Of a stretch of 64,000 nucleotides of DNA, positions 1-8,711 are shown in pieces. Position numbers and translations under genes: made by a program. The DNA is taken from positions 4,899,724-4,963,723 of the forward strand of contig NZ_CP135918.1 of assembly GCF_032393985.1 (NCBI RefSeq), read 5' to 3'. Below the pieces are notes generated by a model. It made no database searches and was not told where the DNA came from. It was given only the letters and a program-made list of their open reading frames with translations. How positions within the stretch are numbered: the first letter of the stretch is position 1; every line of letters begins with the position of its first letter. The stretch comes from Fischerella sp. JS2 (lineage in GTDB: Bacteria > Cyanobacteriota > Cyanobacteriia > Cyanobacteriales > Nostocaceae).

Positions 1-59
1 AACACAAATTTTGCATTGGATAAATTTGAGTTTTAAATTTTGAGTTTCAGAGGAATTGT

Positions 60-260
60 ATGATGGTAGATATGACACAACTAACAGGTGACTATGCTGC
101 TTCATGGCTACCCTGGATCATGATTCCCCTAGTTTTCTATATTTTGCCTTTTCCTGTGTTTGCCATAGTATTTTTATGGATTCAAAAAGAAGTCTCTGAG
201 GAAATCAAAGAAACAGATAATAATCTTGCAGAAATCGGGGAACTTGAAGTACCTAATTGA
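60..260 (+). CDS. psaI: Photosystem I subunit VIII (PsaI)-like small membrane protein
   Basis: A 66-residue protein with one membrane helix (about residues 15-43). Its N-terminal half, GDYAASWLPWIMIPLV, closely resembles Synechocystis-type PsaI, the small subunit that helps PsaL in PSI trimer or tetramer contacts in the thylakoid. The later half (ILPFPVFAIVFLWIQ) is more divergent, and a charged tail of about 23 residues extends beyond the usual 38-46-residue length. A GAGGA ribosome site lies at 51-55. The second Met (63) or the Met at 72 could also be the start. No psaL is visible because the window begins here. The identity rests on motif similarity, so it could be a divergent paralogue. 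Confidence 0.65.
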   Translation: MMVDMTQLTGDYAASWLPWIMIPLVFYILPFPVFAIVFLWIQKEVSEEIKETDNNLAEIGELEVPN

Positions 261-299
261 CGGGGCGACAATACGCGATGAAGAGCTTGCTGTATAAAG

Positions 300-534
300 A
301 GTGTAGCAATTCGTGGTAAGAAAAGATGAGTCCCAATTATCAATTTGAGTTTGGGACAATGCTTGCATCGAATTTTCAAGTTGTCTTAGTGCTTCATCAT
401 GACGATCACCTCTAGCAGTTTGGTGTGCTAACAATTGAGCCATTTGAACGCTTAATGAAGCTAGCTGGCTAAGAATTTGTTGTGTGTAGCTAGTGTTGTT
501 TCTATACGGTCAAATCTAGTAGGGTCTATGCGAA
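300..534 (-). pseudogene. Decayed remnant of a small coiled-coil protein
   Basis: The minus strand reads RFDRIETTLAT in one frame (about 516-485). It then continues in another frame as QQILSQLASLSVQMAQLLAH... down to about 316, a heptad-rich coiled-coil pattern common in small cyanobacterial proteins. The two halves join sensibly only if one base has been lost near 484-487, and a TAA stands just upstream. No intact start was found. Function unknown; this may be chance resemblance. Confidence 0.3.
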
Positions 535-1104
535 TTTATCCCACATTCCGCACCAGAACTTCAACCTGCCAATTAATTTTTCCCAATTTTCTCCAACCCA
601 TTAATTTATCACAAAACTTTTCTGCAAGAGGTCTAATGAAGACAAAGTCGCTAGAATTCTGATTAATTAATTCTTGAACCTCTACCCCAAAAATTTTTTA
701 TATTTTCTGAAAAGCTAACTCATGGGTAGTTTTTTGGCATGAGTACAGTTATTAATTAACATCAATCCATGCATTTTTTGTGAATGAGATAATCTAAATA
801 ATTAATAAATATGTCTAGTAATCCCAAAACTAAAGTTTTGGGCTGAAAGCTTAAACCCGTTAAAACGGGTTATAAACTGTACGAAAATATTTTGTTTTGA
901 ATTCAAGATACCCATACAAATTCTATCTCCCTGAAGGGAGACGCTACGCGTAGACGCGCTCATAGGCTTAAGGTAAGGGAAGGGTATGCGAACCCCCGTA
1001 GACGGGCGAAGCCTGGCTTCTCGTACGCCGTAAGGCGTTCCCGTAGGGTAGAGTACCCGTAGACACAAAGCGGCTTCAAGGTAGAGTACACCCCTACTAA
1101 CCAC
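535..1104. other. Non-coding spacer with dispersed hairpin repeats
   Basis: No credible gene. From about 925 to 1090 the sequence is a chain of GC-rich short elements of the type scattered through Nostoc genomes, such as GGGAGACGCTACGCGTAGAC, CCCGTAGACGGGCGAAGCC and CGCCGTAAGGCGTTCCCGTA. Several are self-complementary. Minus-strand open frames here are by-products of this repeat composition. Confidence 0.6.
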
Positions 1105-1134
1105 TGTACAGACGTGCCATGGCACGTCTGTACA
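1105..1134. repeat. Perfect 30-nt palindrome upstream of nifJ
   Basis: The 15-nt arm TGTACAGACGTGCCA is followed immediately by its exact reverse complement, ending 67 nt before the nifJ start. Related but imperfect TGTACAGAC...GTCT elements occur between the chemotaxis genes (11655-11745, 13132-13160), so it is probably a dispersed repeat. A role as an RNA hairpin or operator for nifJ cannot be excluded. ACAAC-rich short repeats follow to about 1168. Confidence 0.75.
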
Positions 1135-1201
1135 ACAAACAACAACCAACAAACAACAACCAACAACCTTAACTTTTGGGGGTAGCTTGCAGGAGGAAAT
1201 C

Positions 1202-4200
1202 ATGCACACAACCTTTGCAACCATTGATGGGAATGAGGCTGTAGCCCGTGTTGCTTACCGTTTAAGTGAAGTCATAGCCATTTATCCCATCACCCCCTCT
1301 TCAGCAATGGGTGAATGGGCTGATGCTTGGTCAGCGTCAAACCACCCTAATTTGTGGGGTACTGTTCCTAGTGTAATCGAGATGCAGAGTGAAGGCGGAG
1401 CTGCTGCGGCTGTACATGGGGCGCTACAAACGGGTTCTCTGACAACTACATTCACTTCGTCACAGGGATTATTGTTGATGGTCCCTAATTTGTACAAAAT
1501 TGCTGGAGAATTAACTAGTGCAGTAATTCATGTGGCTGCCCGTGCTTTAGCTACCCATGCTTTATCTATTTTTGGCGATCACAGTGATGTTATGGCAGCC
1601 CGTGGTACTGGGTTTGCGTTGCTGTGTTCTGCGTCTGTTCAGGAAGCCCATGATTTTGCGCTAATTGCCCAAGCTGCAACTTTGGCGGCGCGAGTGCCGT
1701 TTATGCATTTTTTTGATGGTTTTCGGACTTCCCATGAAATTCAGAAAGTCCAGTTACTGGAAGATGACGATTTGCGATCGCTCATTGATGAAGAATTAAT
1801 TCTTGCCCATCGTACCCGCGCTTTAACTCCCGATCACCCTGTATTGCGGGGAACTGCCCAAAACCCCGATGTTTATTTTCAAGCCCGCGAACGCGCCAAT
1901 CCCTACTACAATGCTTGTGCAGAAATAGTCCAGCAAGTCATGGATAAATTTGGCGAACGCACAGGAAGACATTACCAAATTTACGAATACTATGGTGCAA
2001 GTGACGCCGATCGCGTCATTGTCCTGATGGGTTCAGGCTGTGAAACAGTCCATGAAACAGTAGATTATTTCAACGCCCGTGGTGAAAAAGTTGGTGTTGT
2101 CAAAGTCAGATTATATCGCCCCTTTGATGTCCAAAGATTTGTTCAGGCTTTACCAAAAACCACAAAAGCGATCGCAGTTCTAGATCGCAGCAAAGAACCA
2201 GGTTCAGCCGGCGAACCGTTATATCTCGATGTTGTCACCGCCATTCATGAAGGAATAAGGGGACAAGGGGGACGACTTGGAGGACAAGGGGATAACGAAA
2301 ATGTTTATACTCCCCACACCCCTCATACCCCTCACACTCCAACAATCATCGGTGGTCGCTACGGTCTTTCGTCTAAAGAATTTACCCCAGCAATGGTGCA
2401 GGCTATTTTTGATAATCTTGCCCAACCACAACCGCAAAATCACTTCACTGTTGGTATTAATGATGACATTAATCATGCTTCCCTAACCTTTGACCCCAAT
2501 TTCTCAACCGAACCAGATCACGTTGTGAGAGCCATGTTTTATGGCTTAGGTTCTGATGGAACTGTGGGTGCAAATAAAAACTCAATCAAGATTATTGGTG
2601 AAGAAACCGACAACTACGCCCAAGGTTATTTTGTCTACGATTCCAAGAAATCTGGTTCGATGACAGTTTCTTACTTGCGTTTTGGCCCGAAGCCAATTCG
2701 CTCTACTTATCTGATTGGTAAAGCGAATTTCATTGGTTGTCACCAGTGGGTATTCTTAGATCGAGTAGATGTACTGAAAGATGCTGAAATTAGGGCAACT
2801 TTTTTACTTAATAGTCCTTATGATGCTGATACAGTCTGGGAATATCTACCAGCCAAATTCCAGCAGCAAATTATCAGCAAACAACTAAATTTTTACGTGA
2901 TTAATGCTACTCAATTTGCCCGTGATAGTGGCATGGGTGGACGCATTAACACTATCATGCAAGTATGCTTCTTTGCCTTAGCAGGAGTTTTACCCCAAGC
3001 AGAAGCGATCGCCAAAATCAAGCAAGCTATTGAAAAGACATACGGTAAAAAAGGTGCAGAAGTCGTCCGCATGAATCTACAAGCAGTGGATCAAACGCTG
3101 GAAAACTTGCAGAAAGTCGATGTTCCACAACAGGTAGAAATCCAAAATCCAAAATCCAAAATCCAAAATATTGAGGGTGCGCCTGAGTTTGTGCGAGAAG
3201 TCTTAGGCAAAATTATGAGGTGGGAAGGAGATGATTTACCTGTAAGTGCTTTACCTGCGGATGGAACTTTCCCTACAGGTACTTCTCAATGGGAAAAACG
3301 TAATGTCGCGCTAGAGATTCCGGTTTGGGAAGCTGATATCTGCATACAATGCAGTAAGTGTGTGATGGTTTGTCCTCATGCTGCAATTCGCAGTAAGGTT
3401 TATGCAGAGAGTGAATTAACAAATGCTCCAGTAACATTCAAATCTATCAATGCCAAAGATAAAGACTTTGCTGGACAGAAATTTACGATTCAAGTAGCAC
3501 CGGAAGATTGTACAGGATGCGGTATCTGCGTTGAAATTTGCCCTGCGAAAAATAAATTGCAGCCAGAAACGAAAGCAATTAATCTCAAGCCGCAGCTACC
3601 TTTACGGAAACAAGAACGGGAAAACTGGAATTTCTTTTTGAATTTACCAAATCCTGACCGACGGCAACTGAAATTAAACCAAATTCGCCAACAACAACTA
3701 CAAGAACCATTATTTGAATTTTCCGGTGCTTGTGCGGGTTGTGGTGAAACGCCTTATTTAAAACTACTATCACAATTATTTGGCGATCGCGCGATGATTG
3801 CCAACGCCACTGGTTGTTCTTCGATTTACGGTGGTAATCTACCGACAACTCCTTGGACTAAAAATTCTGAAGGTAGAGGCCCGGCATGGTCTAATAGTTT
3901 ATTTGAAGATAACGCCGAATTCGGTTTTGGTTTTCGCTTATCTCTAGATAAACATATTGAATATGCGGCGGAATTATTGCAAGAATTAGGAAGTAAGCTT
4001 CCTGATGATTTAGTTGAATCTATTCTTAACGCACCCCAAAAAACCGAAGCAGATATCTATGAACAAAGACAAAGGGTAGAATTGCTCAAACAGCAATTAG
4101 ATAAAATTCTCGATTCTCAACCCAACTCCAATCTAAAATCCAAAATCCAAAATCTAAAATTGTTAGCTGATTATCTTGTTAAAAAGAGCGTTTGGATTGT

Positions 4201-4825
4201 CGGTGGTGACGGTTGGGCTTACGATATTGACTTTGGCGGATTGGATCATGTGCTTGCCAGTGGCCGGAACGTGAATATCCTAGTTATGGATACAGAGGTA
4301 TATTCTAATACAGGTGGACAATCTTCTAAAGCGACTCCACGAGCTGCGATCGCGAAATTTGCCGCTAGTGGTAAGCCTGCTGCCAAGAAAGATTTAGGAT
4401 TAATGGCGATGAGCTACGGTAATGTCTACGTAGCAAGTGTAGCGTTGGGCGCACGTGATGACCAAACACTAAAAGCATTTTTAGAAGCCGAAGCCTACAA
4501 CGGCCCATCTCTAATTATTGCTTACAGTCATTGCATTGCTCACGGCATTAATATGACCACAGCCATGAACAACCAAAAAGCTTTGGTAGAATCAGGTCGT
4601 TGGTTGCTGTATCGCTATAACCCAGAGTTGCGAGAACAGGGTAAAAATCCTTTGCAATTGGATATGCGATCGCCTAAACAATCACTAGAGCAGTCAATGT
4701 ATCAAGAAAATCGCTTCAAAATGCTTGTAAAGAGTAAACCCGAACTTGCTCAACGCCTGCTACAACAAGCGCAAGCAGAAGTAGACGCACGTTGGCAATT
4801 GTATGAGTATTTGGCAGCACAATAA
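1202..4825 (+). CDS. nifJ: Pyruvate:ferredoxin/flavodoxin oxidoreductase
   Basis: Oxidatively decarboxylates pyruvate to acetyl-CoA and CO2, reducing ferredoxin or flavodoxin, in fermentation and as an electron source for nitrogenase. Single-chain enzyme of 1207 residues, the usual length. In order: N-terminal domain with YPITPSSAMGEWAD, a gamma-type domain, a two-cluster ferredoxin insert (CIQCSKCVMVCP and CTGCGICVEICP), the CAGCGE iron-sulfur ligand, and the ThDP site around GDGWAYDIDFGG. I chose the ATG at 1202, with AGGAGG at 1191-1196, over a TTG at 1187. Three stretches (residues about 351-381, 647-656, 977-986) are encoded by repeat-like DNA also seen in spacers and look like tolerated in-frame insertions in surface loops. 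Confidence 0.96.
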   Translation: MHTTFATIDGNEAVARVAYRLSEVIAIYPITPSSAMGEWADAWSASNHPNLWGTVPSVIEMQSEGGAAAAVHGALQTGSLTTTFTSSQGLLLMVPNLYKIAGELTSAVIHVAARALATHALSIFGDHSDVMAARGTGFALLCSASVQEAHDFALIAQAATLAARVPFMHFFDGFRTSHEIQKVQLLEDDDLRSLIDEELILAHRTRALTPDHPVLRGTAQNPDVYFQARERANPYYNACAEIVQQVMDKFGERTGRHYQIYEYYGASDADRVIVLMGSGCETVHETVDYFNARGEKVGVVKVRLYRPFDVQRFVQALPKTTKAIAVLDRSKEPGSAGEPLYLDVVTAIHEGIRGQGGRLGGQGDNENVYTPHTPHTPHTPTIIGGRYGLSSKEFTPAMVQAIFDNLAQPQPQNHFTVGINDDINHASLTFDPNFSTEPDHVVRAMFYGLGSDGTVGANKNSIKIIGEETDNYAQGYFVYDSKKSGSMTVSYLRFGPKPIRSTYLIGKANFIGCHQWVFLDRVDVLKDAEIRATFLLNSPYDADTVWEYLPAKFQQQIISKQLNFYVINATQFARDSGMGGRINTIMQVCFFALAGVLPQAEAIAKIKQAIEKTYGKKGAEVVRMNLQAVDQTLENLQKVDVPQQVEIQNPKSKIQNIEGAPEFVREVLGKIMRWEGDDLPVSALPADGTFPTGTSQWEKRNVALEIPVWEADICIQCSKCVMVCPHAAIRSKVYAESELTNAPVTFKSINAKDKDFAGQKFTIQVAPEDCTGCGICVEICPAKNKLQPETKAINLKPQLPLRKQERENWNFFLNLPNPDRRQLKLNQIRQQQLQEPLFEFSGACAGCGETPYLKLLSQLFGDRAMIANATGCSSIYGGNLPTTPWTKNSEGRGPAWSNSLFEDNAEFGFGFRLSLDKHIEYAAELLQELGSKLPDDLVESILNAPQKTEADIYEQRQRVELLKQQLDKILDSQPNSNLKSKIQNLKLLADYLVKKSVWIVGGDGWAYDIDFGGLDHVLASGRNVNILVMDTEVYSNTGGQSSKATPRAAIAKFAASGKPAAKKDLGLMAMSYGNVYVASVALGARDDQTLKAFLEAEAYNGPSLIIAYSHCIAHGINMTTAMNNQKALVESGRWLLYRYNPELREQGKNPLQLDMRSPKQSLEQSMYQENRFKMLVKSKPELAQRLLQQAQAEVDARWQLYEYLAAQ

Positions 4826-4839
4826 ATTGTGAATTCAAA

Positions 4840-4884
4840 CAGATGCACAGCGATAATCCATCTGTGTTTATCGCTGTGCATCTG
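4840..4884 (+). terminator. Long hairpin downstream of nifJ
   Basis: A perfect 16-bp inverted repeat: CAGATGCACAGCGATA at 4840-4855 pairs with 4869-4884, with a 13-nt loop. It begins 15 nt after the nifJ stop. There is no strong T-run, so it may act as a transcript-stabilising 3' hairpin or a factor-dependent terminator. Confidence 0.5.
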
Positions 4885-4938
4885 TGTTCGTTACCTCATA
4901 TCCCGGTGTGAGAATAAATTCTCAACCCCAATAGCATA

Positions 4939-4956
4939 AGTCCGTTTAAACGGACT
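4939..4956. repeat. 18-nt palindrome
   Basis: Perfect palindrome AGTCCGTTTAAACGGACT in the nifJ-kinase spacer. A similar small inverted repeat (GTCAGATTGATCTGAC) follows at 4971-4986. Dispersed intergenic hairpins; no function inferred. Confidence 0.6.
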
Positions 4957-5142
4957 CAAAGACTTTCCTAGTCAGATTGATCTGACTTTCGCTATCAGCC
5001 AAAAAATTTATTTCTTGGCGCGACGAAAAGTTGGTACAAAATATGACATAGACGAGTATTTGATTAAGAGCGATCGCACTTCGTTAGACATTCGCCCATC
5101 ATGTTATCAATGAAAATGATCACGTTTGTGATGAACGTCTTC

Positions 5143-5268
5143 ACGTTAATAAGCAACGTTAAAACGTTTGTGACAAACGCTTTGATGTTCTCTATGGATG
5201 AAACAACGTTAATAAGCAACGTTAAAACATTTGTGACAAACGCTTTGATGTTCTCTATGGATGAAACA
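5143..5268. repeat. 63-bp direct tandem repeat, two copies
   Basis: Copies at 5143-5205 and 5206-5268 differ at a single base. The pattern of smaller AACGTT and AAACGTTTGTGACAAACG blocks extends to either side (5120-5142, 5269-5275). The unit is exactly 21 codons, so both strands stay open across it, giving hydrophobic 21-residue protein repeats (plus frame 5101-5307, minus frame 5282-5064). I treat it as a non-coding satellite because neither frame has a good ribosome site. Confidence 0.7.
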
Positions 5269-5381
5269 ACGTTCGTAACCACAACTCAATTTCTACTTAC
5301 AACGTAACAATGTGAGATCGCGCATAGCCTTCCTCAGTGGCGATGATCGCTCTTTACATTTCAAAATTGAAGAATAAAGAT

Positions 5382-7001
5382 TTACTTCTTCACAAGTGCT
5401 GCAATTGCAGCAACTAATTTTGCAGGATCAGCAGGTTTAGCGATATGCATTTGAAAGCCAGCAGCAAAAACTTGTCGTTGTGTCGTTTCTGCGGCGTAAG
5501 CAGTTAAAGTGATCGCTGGAATTTCTCCGCCTTGATTGCTAGGTAGCGATCGCAGTTTGCGAATTAAAGCGTAGCCATCAAATTCTGGCATACCCAAATC
5601 ACTTAATAGCAAATCTGGCTTTGATTGAGCGATCGCAGCAAGTGCTTCATTCGCTGAGGTTGCGATCGTCACAGTTGCTCCCTGTTCTTCTAATAAAAAG
5701 GCCAGAAACTCGCGTGTATCTGCATCATCATCCACGACTAACAACTGTATACCTTCGAGCCGCACAGGGAGCATTGAGAATGGATAAGAAGCCTCATATG
5801 CTTTGTAATCTGCACTTATTAATTTTTGACTCTGTTGTAGCACTGGTAAACTAACCGTAAATGTTGCACCTTGTCCATCTCCTGGACTTTCTGCCCAAAC
5901 TCTACCACCGTGCAACTCGACAAGCTGACGTACGATTGCCAAACCAAGTCCTAGTCCACCTGAACTGCGGGTGATGCTACTATCTGCCTGACGAAAGTAC
6001 TCAAATACATAGGGCAAAAAGTCAAGACTAATACCCTGTCCTGTATCCTGAACTCGAATATATACGTGAGAATCAATTTGTTCTAAATAGACTTCAACTT
6101 TTCCGCCTGTTGGGGTAAATTTGACTGCATTAGAGAGCAGATTCCAAATCACTTGTTGCAGACGTCCACTATCACCTTTTACCCGTCCAATCTTCTTACC
6201 TAAATTCAGACTAATTTGAATTGATTTAGCTTCGGCTGCTAATTGCACTGTCTCTAAAGCAGCTTCAATAATAGCAGCAAGATTAACAGTTTCTAAATTC
6301 AGTGCTAACTTACCTCGAAGAATGCGCGAGATATCCAATAAATCATCAATTAATTGCACCTGTAGTTCCGCATTCCGTTCGATAGTTTCCACAGCCCGAA
6401 CTTTAGCAACTTCGTTCAATGAGCCTTTTTTCAAAAGTTTTGCCCAACCCAAAATAGGATGAAGCGGAGAACGCAATTCATGAGAAACAATAGCGAGAAA
6501 TTCATCTTTAACACGGTTCGCTTTTTCAGCTGCTTCTTTTGCTTGTTGACGTTCTTCCGCTATTGCTAAAGCCTGATCTCGCAAGTTTTTATATTCTTGA
6601 ACTCTAAACGTTAAATCAGTGACATCTTGAATTGAAAAAAGAGCATAAAATCCATCTCCATCTAATGCAGGAACAGCAGTTACTGTTGTATGTTGAATGC
6701 AGTATCTATCCTGTGGTAGCGGTACAGGAATCACATATTTATGCAATTGCGAAGAAAAGATTGTAGGAGGACCTCCTTCAAAAATTTGGTGCAGACGGTT
6801 AGCATAGCGAGGATGATTTAGATGAGGAAAATATTCATAAATAGAGTTTCCTAAAATCTTACTTCTGGAAATTTTCGTCCATTCCTCTAAACAGCAATTC
6901 CAGAATAAAACGGTGCAATCTGAATGCAGAACAAAAGCTCCTAAAGGAATTCTATCTAAAAGGCTAAATTTTTCCTGAGCTTGTTCTATTTTGTTCATCA
7001 T
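5382..7001 (-). CDS. Hybrid histidine kinase, PAS-HisKA-HATPase-REC
   Basis: A soluble 539-residue kinase. An N-terminal PAS-type sensor (about 15-130, LGAFVLHSDCTVLFWN) and a short coiled coil (135-165) lead to the dimerisation helix with phospho-acceptor His174 in SHELRSPL. A HATPase domain (about 270-400, NLLSNAVKFTP and GLGLGLAIV) and a C-terminal receiver with phospho-Asp468 (SDLGMPEFDG) follow. It is the last gene of the minus-strand group cheY-cheC-kinase, 49 nt after cheC, so it probably feeds or samples the chemosensory locus next door. The sensed signal is unknown. Confidence 0.9.
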   Translation of the reverse strand: MMNKIEQAQEKFSLLDRIPLGAFVLHSDCTVLFWNCCLEEWTKISRSKILGNSIYEYFPHLNHPRYANRLHQIFEGGPPTIFSSQLHKYVIPVPLPQDRYCIQHTTVTAVPALDGDGFYALFSIQDVTDLTFRVQEYKNLRDQALAIAEERQQAKEAAEKANRVKDEFLAIVSHELRSPLHPILGWAKLLKKGSLNEVAKVRAVETIERNAELQVQLIDDLLDISRILRGKLALNLETVNLAAIIEAALETVQLAAEAKSIQISLNLGKKIGRVKGDSGRLQQVIWNLLSNAVKFTPTGGKVEVYLEQIDSHVYIRVQDTGQGISLDFLPYVFEYFRQADSSITRSSGGLGLGLAIVRQLVELHGGRVWAESPGDGQGATFTVSLPVLQQSQKLISADYKAYEASYPFSMLPVRLEGIQLLVVDDDADTREFLAFLLEEQGATVTIATSANEALAAIAQSKPDLLLSDLGMPEFDGYALIRKLRSLPSNQGGEIPAITLTAYAAETTQRQVFAAGFQMHIAKPADPAKLVAAIAALVKK

Positions 7002-7050
7002 TGCATCAAACCGTTTTTAATATTTTTATGCACTAAAATAATTCTCCGCA

Positions 7051-7656
7051 TCAGGTGACGCTAATCTCTTTATTAATTGCATTGAGTAGCGCATCGAATG
7101 TACTTACCTCAAAGATTAAAATAATGTCTCCGATAATTTCTAATTTTTCAATAGCAAACCTTGCTTGAGCAAGTATAATATTGGAGTCACTTACACGGGT
7201 AGGTAATAGTAAATTTTCAATAGTATCTTCTAAATAAACAGGTAATGTGTAATTCATGTGTTGTTTAAGCACATTGCTGATCGAACCCATGACTCCATTA
7301 ATCACAATATTACCTATCTCGCTCAAAGTGCCTATTTTTACTGCATCTAGATCAGCTGAACCTGGTTCTTCACCAGTTAAAATGGCAACCAATGTAGATG
7401 CACTCTCTGTAGGAAAAATCAAACCAGCAGTACCATAAAAAGATCCTGTAAAACTAAGCCTGACAGTCGCTAAACTGTCATCCTGAAATCGTGTTGCTAA
7501 TTCGTGATAGGTATCCGCAGCAGTTAATACTTTTACAAATGGAATTTCCAAATGAATGTGAGAATCAAGCATTTCATTGAGTAAACTTGCTGCTTGACCA
7601 ACTCCAATATTAATCAATTCTTGTAACGCATCTAGTTGATCTGCTGTCACATTCAT
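7051..7656 (-). CDS. cheC: CheC-family CheY-P phosphatase
   Basis: A 201-residue protein carrying both CheC phosphatase helices, each with the catalytic E-x-x-N pair: E13/N16 in ELINIGVGQAASLLNEM and E113/N116 in EIGNIVINGVMGSISN. The family dephosphorylates CheY-P and can pair with CheD, but no CheD is visible here. I start at the ATG at 7656, 7 nt after the response regulator stop. A longer frame to 7710 would overlap that gene and lacks homologous sequence. The partner is almost certainly the adjacent CheY-like protein. CheC is not commonly noted in cyanobacterial chemosensory loci. Confidence 0.85.
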   Translation of the reverse strand: MNVTADQLDALQELINIGVGQAASLLNEMLDSHIHLEIPFVKVLTAADTYHELATRFQDDSLATVRLSFTGSFYGTAGLIFPTESASTLVAILTGEEPGSADLDAVKIGTLSEIGNIVINGVMGSISNVLKQHMNYTLPVYLEDTIENLLLPTRVSDSNIILAQARFAIEKLEIIGDIILIFEVSTFDALLNAINKEISVT

Positions 7657-7663
7657 GGGAACT

Positions 7664-8029
7664 TCATTCCTTATTATGAAGAACTTGTTGAACCGCCTCT
7701 CGCAGTTCATGTTCTTTTGGTGGTTTATTGATAAAGTTAACTGCTCCCAAATTATAACTTTTATTGCGTGATCCTTCCTGGATATCGGCAGAAATGATAA
7801 TAGTAGGAACTTTCAATCCTTCATTTTGTAAAGCCTGGAGGAATTCAAAGCCATTCATATCTGGCATTAAAAGATCCGCTAACACGCAATTCGGTTTATG
7901 ATTGTGAACTATTTCTAATCCCTCGCGTCCATTGGTTGCTTCTAGAATTTCATAGCCGTCTGCTTGCAGAAATTTGCGAATCATTCTGCGAGAAAAAGCT
8001 GCATCATCAATAATTAGAATTAACGCCAT
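7664..8029 (-). CDS. cheY: CheY-like single-domain response regulator
   Basis: A 121-residue stand-alone receiver with acidic pair D8/D9, phospho-acceptor D52 (ADLLMPDMNG), switch Ser80 and Lys102 (NKPP). It has no output domain, so it acts by protein contact as the diffusible messenger from CheA. It heads the minus-strand transcript cheY-cheC-kinase, divergent from cheA across about 680 bp. Assignment to this CheA is by position. Confidence 0.88.
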   Translation of the reverse strand: MALILIIDDAAFSRRMIRKFLQADGYEILEATNGREGLEIVHNHKPNCVLADLLMPDMNGFEFLQALQNEGLKVPTIIISADIQEGSRNKSYNLGAVNFINKPPKEHELREAVQQVLHNKE

Positions 8030-8711
8030 CAGCTTTACCCTTTTGATGTTTTACTCATACTCAATTAATTTTATGTTGATAATACTATGACTAATATAAA
8101 GTTCAGATGATTACTTATAATTTCCATTTAACTTCACTGCCATCACTTCTGATTGGTAAGGAGAAGAGTACGGCAGGCAGAGTGAGATTTTTTATTATAA
8201 GTAATTAACTAATCTCGATATAAATGAAGTATAAAATTAATATGTTAAAATCTGGATTCTTAATTTAAATAAAATCTAAATTTATAGTTATATGAAATAA
8301 TAAAAAGATTTATAAATTCAATGATGCTAAAATTAAAATGCCTATGTATCGGGAGATTTGTTGAAATTAATCTTTTTTCTGCACTTTAATTAGGTGTGAG
8401 ACACGGGAAGCCTCAACATTCTCTTCAATTTATCATTTCAAGTAAATTCAATCTTTTCAGGATTAAGTTATACATACATCTCTCTAAAAAGGTACATTGG
8501 TTGATCGTGAAACGCAGAGGGACGCGGAGGAAAGCGCGGAGGTTCGCAGAGTTTTTCTGCTTAGACTTCGCTACGAATATGTGAAATGTTGTAGTAAATA
8601 GCATAAAAATTTAGGTTTTCTCTGAATTCTGTGTTAAGAGTTCCCTATTCCTTGTTTTCAAATCAGGTTACTATTAACACAAAACATGAAAAATTCAAGT
8701 ATATCAACCAA
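8030..8711. other. Divergent spacer between cheY and cheA
   Basis: About 680 bp, AT-rich, with no supported gene. At 8512-8552 there is a purine-rich AACGCAGAGGGACGCGGAGG element, a dispersed cyanobacterial spacer repeat. It makes an open frame (8396-8584) that I do not regard as coding. Promoters for both divergent transcripts should lie here, but no clear -35/-10 pair could be chosen. Confidence 0.5.

Noticed and set aside
802-1224. Minus-strand open frames of 140 and 68 codons
   Set aside because: They arise from dispersed GC-rich hairpin repeats, have no ribosome site or familiar sequence, and overlap the nifJ start.
5143-5268. CRISPR-like direct repeats
   Set aside because: The two 63-bp copies are contiguous without unique spacers and there are no cas genes.
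8396-8584. Open frame of 62 codons upstream of cheA
   Set aside because: It contains the AACGCAGAGGGACGCGGAGG spacer repeat and lacks a ribosome site.
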